The notes under the pieces: generated by a model
The model's input: the letters and a program-made list of their open reading frames with translations, nothing else
Database searches by the model: none
What the model was told of the DNA's origin: nothing
Program-made: the position numbers and the translations under genes
Shown here: positions 59,009 to 64,000 of the stretch, piece by piece
Numbering within the stretch: the first letter of the stretch is position 1
Layout of the letters: each line of letters begins with the position of its first letter
Source: JANJUB01 sp031386985
GTDB lineage: Bacteria > Armatimonadota > Fimbriimonadia > Fimbriimonadales > Fimbriimonadaceae
Reading direction: 5' to 3'
DNA length: 64,000 bases
NCBI GenBank assembly: GCA_031386985.1
Contig: JANNCV010000014.1
Coordinates: forward strand, 80,774 to 144,773

Positions 59009-59114
59009 AATCCCAAAGGGATTACGTATCATAGCCCAGGGTTGGGCCGAGAATCGGGGCTACCCTGGGTAAGGTCGCCCGCCCAACAACCCCAACGGGG
59101 TTGCGTAATCCCTT
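59009..59114. repeat. Multibranch palindromic intergenic element
   Basis: Directly after the GNAT stop (59120, minus) lies a structured repeat. An outer inverted repeat AAGGGATTACG (59016-59026) and CGTAATCCCTT (59104-59114) encloses hairpin CCCAGGGT/ACCCTGGG (59035-59042, 59062-59069) and hairpin AACCCC/GGGGTT (59088-59093, 59097-59102). AATCCC/GGGATT (59009-59023) offers an alternative pairing. The style (AACCCC-AAC-GGGGTT plus AGCCCAGGG-GCTACCCTGG) recalls dispersed palindromic elements of planctomycetes and relatives. A relic of the central hairpin is at 6938-6969. Likely REP-type, carried by an absent helper; not coding. Confidence 0.7.
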
Positions 59115-59119
59115 CGAAA

Positions 59120-59656
59120 CTATCCGCCAGACGCCAACCGAAACAACTCGACTGTCACGCCGTAATACTTGCTCGTTTGGCCAACATGCGCCATACCCAA
59201 CCGCTTCGTCACTGCAATCGAGGGCAGATTCTCGGCATAAACAATCGCGTAAATCTCGTCCAACCCGATCACCTGGAACGCATGCTGAACCGCCGCCAAA
59301 CCCGATTCCGAAGCGTAGCCTTTGCCCCAATGCTTTTGCTTGAGATGCCAGCCGACCTCCCATTCGTCCGTCTGCTCGCCGATTTCGTTGGGTAATCGCT
59401 TCACGATCACTGCTCCCACGACTTCTGGCTCATCCTTCAACTGGAGCGCCCAAAAGCCGCTGCCATTGGCATAACCCACGTACCGCTCGTTGATTTCCGC
59501 TAGCCGAATCCGCTGAGCCTCGACCGTCGTATCCGCCGAGTGAGTTTTGCCCAGGAACCGAATCACGTTCGGGTTGCTGTACATCTCGTAAGCGTGCTCG
59601 GCGTCGGTTTCGGGGTCCCAATTTCTGGCGATCAACCGCGAAGTTTCAAAGACCAT
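59120..59656 (-). CDS. GNAT family N-acetyltransferase (RimJ/RimL-like)
   Basis: 178-residue acetyltransferase: LIARNWDPETDAEHAYEMYS at the start, GVAVIVKRLP-like EVVGAVIVKRLPNEIGEQTD, EVGWHLKQKHWGKGYASESG (acetyl-CoA binding motif A) and ENLPSIAVTKRLGMAHVGQT. This subgroup modifies protein N-termini, small amines or antibiotics; the target is not readable. Its start codon directly follows the purA stop, so it is co-transcribed with purA. Confidence 0.9.
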   Translation of the reverse strand: MVFETSRLIARNWDPETDAEHAYEMYSNPNVIRFLGKTHSADTTVEAQRIRLAEINERYVGYANGSGFWALQLKDEPEVVGAVIVKRLPNEIGEQTDEWEVGWHLKQKHWGKGYASESGLAAVQHAFQVIGLDEIYAIVYAENLPSIAVTKRLGMAHVGQTSKYYGVTVELFRLASGG

Positions 59657-60949
59657 TTAGGAACTCCAAATGAGATCGGGGCGGACGATGATCGTCTCAT
59701 CCCGAGCGGGGCCGACGCTTACGATCGCCACCGGAACCCCCGTGTAATCTTCCAGATAACGAAGGAAAGCCCGCGCGTTGGGGGGCAACTGCTCCAAGGC
59801 TCGCGCCGAAGAAAGATTGCCCGACCAGCCCGGCAACTCCTCGTAAACCGGCTTGCACTCGGCAAACTCGTGAGTGTTCGTCGGCACATGCGTTATCCGC
59901 GTGCCGTCAAGTTCGTAAGCCACCGACACCTGAACCGTTTCGAAATCGCACAAGATATCCAACCGCGTCACGATCAAACCGCTAAGCGAGTTCATGCGAC
60001 ACGCATGCCGCAAAGCCACCAAATCCAACCAGCCGCATCGCCGTCCGCGCCCGGTCGTGGTTCCATATTCCTTGCCCTTCACCCGGATATGCTCGCCGAG
60101 TTCGTTGTCGAGTTCGGTGGGGAAAGGCCCGGAGCCAACGCGTGTGGCGTACGACTTACAAACCCCCAAAACCCCATCAATATGGCGCGGACCGATGCCC
60201 GTTCCCAGGCAAGCGCCGCCCGCGGTGGGATAACTCGAAGTGACGAACGGATACGTGCCGCTGTCCAAATCGAGCAAGGCCCCTTGCGCGCCTTCGAACA
60301 TCACTTTCTTGCCGCTCAGAACGGCTTCTTGCACCAAAACATCCGCGTCCTTTACATAGGGCCGCAGTTTTTCCGCGTAAATCTCATATTCCTCGATCAA
60401 CTTTTCCAAAGAAAGGGGAGGCTCCCCAAACATCTCCAAAAGCCGGTTTTTGTAGGCCAAAACCTCCGTCATCCTTTTTCTAAAGATCGCGGGGTTCACA
60501 AATTCGCCCATGCGGATGCCGTGGCGGGCGACTTTGTCTTGATACGCCGGACCGATTCCGCGCGAGGTCGTGCCGATTTTGTTTTCGCCGCGGGCTTCTT
60601 CTTCCAGGCGGTCGAGCATACGGTGATAAGGGAAAACCACGTGGGCTCCCGCCGAGATGATCAGCGTGCCGAGTTTGGCGCGTTTGGCCCGGGTTGCGCC
60701 CAGCTCATCCAGCAAACCTTTGGGGCAGATCACCATGCCGCCGCCGAGAACGGAGGTGACGTGCTCATGCAAAATCCCCGCCGGGATCAGGTGAAACTTA
60801 AACTCTTCGGTGCCAACGATAACGGTGTGGCCGGCGTTGTTCCCGCCCGAATAGCGCACGACCATATCGGCCTGGCTGCCCAGAACGTCCACCATCTTGC
60901 CCTTCGCTTCATCGCCCCATTGGGCTCCAACAATGACTACAGTTGCCAT
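59657..60949 (-). CDS. purA: Adenylosuccinate synthetase
   Basis: 430-residue PurA, joining IMP and aspartate with GTP toward AMP. VVIVGAQWGDEAKGKMVDVL with the catalytic Asp and P-loop, NNAGHTV, GTTSRGIGPAYQDK, EGAQGALLDLDSGTYPFVTS and TTGRGRRCGWLDLVAL are all intact. ATG 60949 has AAGGAG 11 bases upstream. The 86-base leader behind a TACAAT box (61044-61049) contains a 7-bp hairpin next to the ribosome site. Confidence 0.96.
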   Translation of the reverse strand: MATVVIVGAQWGDEAKGKMVDVLGSQADMVVRYSGGNNAGHTVIVGTEEFKFHLIPAGILHEHVTSVLGGGMVICPKGLLDELGATRAKRAKLGTLIISAGAHVVFPYHRMLDRLEEEARGENKIGTTSRGIGPAYQDKVARHGIRMGEFVNPAIFRKRMTEVLAYKNRLLEMFGEPPLSLEKLIEEYEIYAEKLRPYVKDADVLVQEAVLSGKKVMFEGAQGALLDLDSGTYPFVTSSYPTAGGACLGTGIGPRHIDGVLGVCKSYATRVGSGPFPTELDNELGEHIRVKGKEYGTTTGRGRRCGWLDLVALRHACRMNSLSGLIVTRLDILCDFETVQVSVAYELDGTRITHVPTNTHEFAECKPVYEELPGWSGNLSSARALEQLPPNARAFLRYLEDYTGVPVAIVSVGPARDETIIVRPDLIWSS

Positions 60950-60962
60950 GATTTCAACTCCT

Positions 60963-60989
60963 TCGTCGGGCACAAATAAAGGCCGACGA
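60963..60989 (-). promoter_or_regulatory. Hairpin in purA leader
   Basis: TCGTCGG (60963-60969) pairs with CCGACGA (60983-60989) across a 13-base loop, immediately upstream of the AAGGAG ribosome site. It could limit access to the site; no match to a known purine riboswitch is visible. Confidence 0.35.
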
Positions 60990-61164
60990 TTCCGCTGAGG
61001 ATCCGCCGGCCCAGGGCCAGTAGCCTTATCTCACGCAACGTTTATTGTACCGGAGGGGATGTGAGTGCATACGTGCCACATACCATTCATAATCTTTCGG
61101 GGCCGTAGTATCCTGCAGTAGTTTCAGGGGAGAACCCAAGTGACTCTAACAGACGGCCCCAAAT

Positions 61165-62283
61165 CTATTTTTTCTCGAACTCGTTAAACGCCTTGAGAAG
61201 TTTCATGGCTGCTTCGAAGCCCAAGTCCGCGCCATTGTATCGGCACTGATACAAGCCAGCGATGTTGGAGGGCAGTTTGAGACCTTCTTGAACGAGCAGG
61301 ATGTAGCGGCCAGGATACAAAGCCATGGCCGCTCCAATTTCAATTAGAACATTTTCGTTTAACTTCGTTTCAGTTCCACCCTCTAAGGTTTGCCATTCTC
61401 CCTCTGAGTGAACATTGATCACGCCAGCGAAGCAACTTCGCATGGCATCAAAAACCTTTTGAGTCAGAGGCGTCGCCGTTGTTTCTCCCTCGACCGCTAC
61501 TATAGGTTCGTACTTTCCGTATTGTAGAATTTGTTTCAGCTGGTCAACGATTGCTTTGTTTCGCCCATGTGAGATAAAAACACGGTTGTTTGTGGGAGCC
61601 TGAGCTTCGACACTCATTACTGCTCCGCCAGAGCCCCCAAGAATCGATGTGACTTCCTGAGTCGCTTGATCAACCTCTGGCTCCTCGCTTCCACTGTCAG
61701 AAGCAATGGCTCCCGAAGGTGGTGCGGTGAATCCTTGCGAGCCAAGATCGATGTATGTATTTCCCTTGCTTTCCACCAAAAATCCAACTTCGCGAGCGTT
61801 CTCCTTAATTAGTTCAAATGTGGCAGCAGCCCTATCCTTAGGAACACCCAATTCGATGAGGATATTTTGACCGATAGCCTCCGGAGGTAACTTTCTCTGG
61901 TCCAGCCGCCTGAGAAAATCCCCAACAATCCGGGGTCGAAGAACGCACTCTCGCAGGGCAGCCTGATCATCGCCTACGCTGGTCGGTGCAACTACACGCC
62001 TTCCCAAGTCGGTTAGCTTGATTTCATCGGCATAAGCACCTCCATCAGTCAGGCCATAGGCTATCGAAGCCCCCGTCAAATAACGCCAGTTGCTACTTTG
62101 GGGAGAAATGTTGAGGCTTGTTGCGAGGCGTAGCGGAACCGCATTGCGTCCGCCATGATAGTCCCAAAGCGCCTGAGGGATTATGAGGCATTTGGCAATT
62201 CCAAAAGTAGGGAGGTCTGCCTGGGCGATTTGCAAACGTTTCGGCTTCGGAACGACAGATCCAGAAGGGGGGGCTTTTTTCAT
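61165..62283 (-). CDS. Winged-helix plus TIR-like (PF10137-type) protein, possible defence effector
   Basis: 372 residues. Residues about 25-175 look like a winged-helix sensor (SSNWRYLTGASIAYGLTDGG, DEIKLTDLGRRVVAP), a Ser/Glu-rich linker follows (185-230), and residues 233-350 match the TIR-like domain of the CAP12/Pycsar type: NNRVFISHGRNKAIVDQLKQ, then ENVLIEIGAAMALYPGRYIL with candidate catalytic E315, and LPSNIAGLYQCRYNG. Such TIR domains cut NAD+ in anti-phage systems. It stands alone, with a consensus TATAAT promoter, AT-richer than its neighbours. Family recognised from memory. Confidence 0.75.
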   Translation of the reverse strand: MKKAPPSGSVVPKPKRLQIAQADLPTFGIAKCLIIPQALWDYHGGRNAVPLRLATSLNISPQSSNWRYLTGASIAYGLTDGGAYADEIKLTDLGRRVVAPTSVGDDQAALRECVLRPRIVGDFLRRLDQRKLPPEAIGQNILIELGVPKDRAAATFELIKENAREVGFLVESKGNTYIDLGSQGFTAPPSGAIASDSGSEEPEVDQATQEVTSILGGSGGAVMSVEAQAPTNNRVFISHGRNKAIVDQLKQILQYGKYEPIVAVEGETTATPLTQKVFDAMRSCFAGVINVHSEGEWQTLEGGTETKLNENVLIEIGAAMALYPGRYILLVQEGLKLPSNIAGLYQCRYNGADLGFEAAMKLLKAFNEFEKK

Positions 62284-62292
62284 TACGTGTCC

Positions 62293-62322
62293 ATTATATC
62301 ATCAAGAGTGGCGCATTGTCAC
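62293..62322 (-). promoter_or_regulatory. Promoter of TIR-like gene
   Basis: Minus strand GTGACA (62322-62317), 18-base spacer, exact TATAAT (62298-62293), then 9 bases to the ATG. A strong start-proximal promoter; no ribosome site is seen. Confidence 0.6.
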
Positions 62323-62559
62323 GGCCTGATTATTATACATCAAAGTTTTGGCAGATTGCAATCTAGATATCAGGATAGTAATCGAATACAAAATTACAAC
62401 TTCTGGCTTTGTGTTGCCAATACAGTTGACATTGATTCCCAGTGATGTGCGTGTTGCCGTATTAGTAATCTGCGCCGTTGGCGACATCCGCCCTTTAGGC
62501 CCGCTGAAGTCTGAGTTTGGGCTCCTCCGCGTTAGTCATAACCTGATTTCCAGTTTTTC

Positions 62560-62601
62560 GGTTCTCCGGGGCGGTTGGAGGGTTCTCCGGGCGTCCGGAG
62601 G
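62560..62601. repeat. Two direct repeats at 21-bp spacing
   Basis: GGTTCTCCGGG occurs at 62560-62570 and again at 62581-62591, one copy every 21 bases; between them GGAGGGTTCTCC forms an inverted repeat. The pair ends 34 bases before the ATG at 62636, so operator function is possible. Confidence 0.45.
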
Positions 62602-62635
62602 CGTGATACGTCAGCCGTATCGTAGAATCTATGCG

Positions 62636-63274
62636 ATGGAACCGCTGGCACGTTGGATCCGCAAGGAAATCAACCGGGAGTTACCGTGGCCTTACATCGC
62701 AATCCTTGCCCTCACGATCATCCCATGCGGCGCTATTCCCGCTCTCTCGATATTTACGAGCCAAAATCCGAACGCCGCATATAAGATCATGGGGCTGCTT
62801 CTACTCGCGGTTGTAGGCATCATCCCGACGATCCTGCATGTGCGTAAAAATCGCCACCGTCCCAAGATGGGCCCGCTGCTCCATGCTCACTTACGGGGCA
62901 ACCTCGCCTCGGAGATCGGACCCAAAGCCGAACGACTCAATCGAGCGGCCGCCGATCTCGAACAGATCACGGTCTCCCTCGAGAACTTTCACACCGATGC
63001 GGTCAACAAGAAACTCCTCGTTCTGGCGGCGCAAGCCCGCATGCGTAGAAGCCTGGAGCTCACGGTCGGCGCACCTGCGAACTATGGCCTAACCCAGGAC
63101 CATGCGGTTCGGCAAGTCGAAGCCGATTGCGAGTGGCTCAGCCATGCTCGCGAGATATGCGAACGACTGACGCTTCCTACCGCAGAGCGCGCTGGCGACG
63201 CGATCCTATCCGAACTTCAGGAACTCGCTGAAGCCCGCGATCAAGCGATCGAAGAACTTAAACTGAGAGGGTAG
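62636..63274 (+). CDS. Membrane-anchored coiled-coil hypothetical protein
   Basis: 212 residues. Two hydrophobic helices (about 19-38, IAILALTIIPCGAIPALSIF, and 50-66, IMGLLLLAVVGIIPTIL) are followed by a basic turn and a helical, coiled-coil-prone cytosolic domain (about 80-210; LNRAAADLEQITVSLENF, AILSELQELAEARDQAIEEL). ATG 62636 has TAGAAT 7 bases upstream. It is divergent from the TIR-like gene; membrane partner of the effector is one reading, chance neighbour the other. No family recognised. Confidence 0.6.
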   Translation: MEPLARWIRKEINRELPWPYIAILALTIIPCGAIPALSIFTSQNPNAAYKIMGLLLLAVVGIIPTILHVRKNRHRPKMGPLLHAHLRGNLASEIGPKAERLNRAAADLEQITVSLENFHTDAVNKKLLVLAAQARMRRSLELTVGAPANYGLTQDHAVRQVEADCEWLSHAREICERLTLPTAERAGDAILSELQELAEARDQAIEELKLRG

Positions 63275-63763
63275 GACTCCTCAGTCATCCCTTTCACCGC
63301 CTCATCCCCGATACGGGTTCTCGCGCCACACTGGCTCTCACGCTCGCGCCATTGCCCGCCGCCCATATGCTGCCCCTGGCCATGTGGCGCATTGCTTGTA
63401 ATCGTGCTGAAATCTCAGCTTGCGGCTTTTACTGGGGGAGCTACATGGGCCGGGCCGGAATGTGGAATGAGGACCCGCAAGTTCGTAAAATTGGGAATTT
63501 AGGTTCAAATGTGCGAATTCTGAGCTTCCGCGGAAAAGATGTGCTAGAACGGCGACTCGGCGGGACATTCCGCTGGGTTCGCGGGGGTTCCCGGGAACTT
63601 GTCGGGATATAACGGGGACTTGGCGGAACCTTCCGAGAACTTCGCGTGGGTTTCCAATGACCTCCCGGGATATCCCGCGAATTTGGCGGAACTTTCCGAA
63701 ACTTTCCCGTTCTGCCACAAATTCGTGGCGGAAGCCGTACACAAAGATTCAGGAGAAACAAAA
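63275..63763. other. 489-base intergenic region
   Basis: No gene accepted. The right half is the 21-bp repeat array (63531-63698); the left half has GC-rich sequence without clear frame or structure. The site AGGAGA at 63751-63756 serves the gene starting at 63764. Confidence 0.6.
63531..63698. repeat. Array of about eight degenerate 21-bp repeats, each with a 12-bp palindrome
   Basis: Reading the minus strand from 63698, units follow one another every 21 bases. Six of the eight hold a near-palindrome of the form CGGRANNTYCCG: CGGAAAGTTCCG, CGGGATATCCCG, CGGAAGGTTCCG, CGGGAACCCCCG, CGGAATGTCCCG and CGTTATATCCCG, each followed by a 9-base linker resembling GCCAARTYC. The period is two helical turns, so dimeric protein sites would lie on one face of DNA. 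The array ends 65 bases before the next gene. A long open frame with a 7-residue period on the minus strand is just a product of the repeat. Confidence 0.75.
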
Positions 63764-64000
63764 ATGCCAAATGATCCCTCTCGACTCAGTGATACCGAAC
63801 TTAACGCTTACGTTACCGGCCCTTATGGAACGGGGCTAACCGCCGCAATGGCGGCCCTCACTTTGCCCGCTACTTTCGATGATGCCTTCGTCGCGGCGCG
63901 AACGGTTTTCGGGACTTCCCTCCCGATCCATCTGGCTTCGCAGACGACGGCTAGAGCGAACCGAACCGCCAAAGATGTGGCCCGGGATACGCTAGAGGAT
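63764..64000 (+). CDS. Hypothetical protein, 5' part (runs off window)
   Basis: 79 codons visible, open to the last base. ATG 63764 has AGGAGA seven bases upstream, one of the best ribosome sites here. The start MPNDPSRLSDTELNAYVTG is followed by helical AAMAALTLPATFDDAFVAAR and TTARANRTAKDVARDTLED. The Ala/Thr/Asp-rich helical layout with A-x-x-T-A-K-D-x-A-R recalls N-terminal parts of secreted or structural proteins I have seen in related phyla, but I cannot name a family. The 21-bp array upstream may control it. Confidence 0.6.
   Translation, partial: MPNDPSRLSDTELNAYVTGPYGTGLTAAMAALTLPATFDDAFVAARTVFGTSLPIHLASQTTARANRTAKDVARDTLED

Larger units (their letters stand above)
62284..62635. other. 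352-base divergent intergenic region
   Basis: No gene. It contains the TIR-gene promoter at one end, a perfect 12-bp palindrome AGATTGCAATCT (62353-62364), and direct repeats at 62560-62601 before the membrane protein gene. The first 200 bases are AT-richer than the rest of the window, consistent with acquired DNA. Confidence 0.55.

Noticed and set aside
59540..60979. 479-residue plus-strand frame antisense to purA
   Set aside because: Sequence composition is a mirror of purA codons; PurA motifs on the other strand are unambiguous.
63441..63770. 109-residue minus-strand frame with a 7-residue RKVPPSS-like period
   Set aside because: The period is the 21-bp DNA repeat; all frames stay open through it and there is no ribosome site.
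1..64000. tRNA, rRNA, CRISPR arrays, insertion sequences
   Set aside because: No cloverleaf-type T-arm with matching acceptor, no spaced identical repeats, and no transposase frame were seen. A covariance search could still find a small RNA.

Overview
The window is a dense, single-chromosome bacterial segment of about 62 protein genes on both strands with short intergenic gaps, moderate GC, and frequent GTG and TTG starts. No rRNA, tRNA, CRISPR array, transposase or plasmid/phage replication gene was found. Several genes point to a two-membrane (diderm) envelope: an LptF/LptG permease, a heptose-7-phosphate kinase, and a sigma-E/RseA/RseB/HtrA-like module. These sit beside genes more typical of Terrabacteria (RNase J, DarA next to holB, DUF3084 next to a RuvC-like nuclease). 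With the secreted PQQ/Ig-like proteins, Tat-exported oxidoreductases and a type IV pilin-like protein, my best guess is Armatimonadota (Fimbriimonadia-like). This is inferred from gene content and recall, not from a search.

Layout. 0-4 kb: lptF/G (cut by the window), DUF3084, RuvC-like nuclease and DUF885 peptidase in one direction. 4-15 kb: secreted hypotheticals, NamZ-type muramidase, PrcB-like protein, RNase J, a large extracellular propeller/Ig protein and a two-gene secreted/membrane unit. 15-20 kb: zinc-free forms of ribosomal proteins bL32 and bL33, an O-methyltransferase, and the second half of methionine salvage (mtnB-mtnD-mtnC, divergent from an aminotransferase). 20-30 kb: yceD-plsX, a Tat-exported C45 hydrolase, an ABC exporter with an N-terminal zinc ribbon, and lgt-rfaE1-SDR. 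30-46 kb: gcvT, Gfo/Idh/MocA oxidoreductase, LD-carboxypeptidase, phosphodiester glycosidase, metallopeptidase, nucleotide cyclase, a tandem pair of small Cys-rich membrane proteins, ndk, fumC, PPIase, galT, aldolase and MATE. 46-53 kb: pilin, cytochrome-linked sugar dehydrogenase, DUF1800, PilZ, leuC, M28 peptidase. 53-61 kb: the ECF sigma/anti-sigma/RseB/HtrA envelope-stress operon, thyX-darA-holB, a GNAT protein and purA.

The last 3 kb (61-64 kb) looks accessory. A winged-helix/TIR-like protein (possible NAD-degrading defence effector) is divergent from an unknown membrane coiled-coil protein. This is followed by an array of degenerate 21-bp repeats, each holding a 12-bp palindrome, just upstream of an unknown gene that runs off the window.

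Two genome-wide habits stand out. Many genes carry a TANNNT (often TATAAT) box 5-11 bases before the start codon with little or no Shine-Dalgarno sequence, suggesting widespread leaderless mRNAs. Short structured repeats (a 106-bp multibranch palindromic element at 59 kb and three 21-bp-period arrays) occupy intergenic space.
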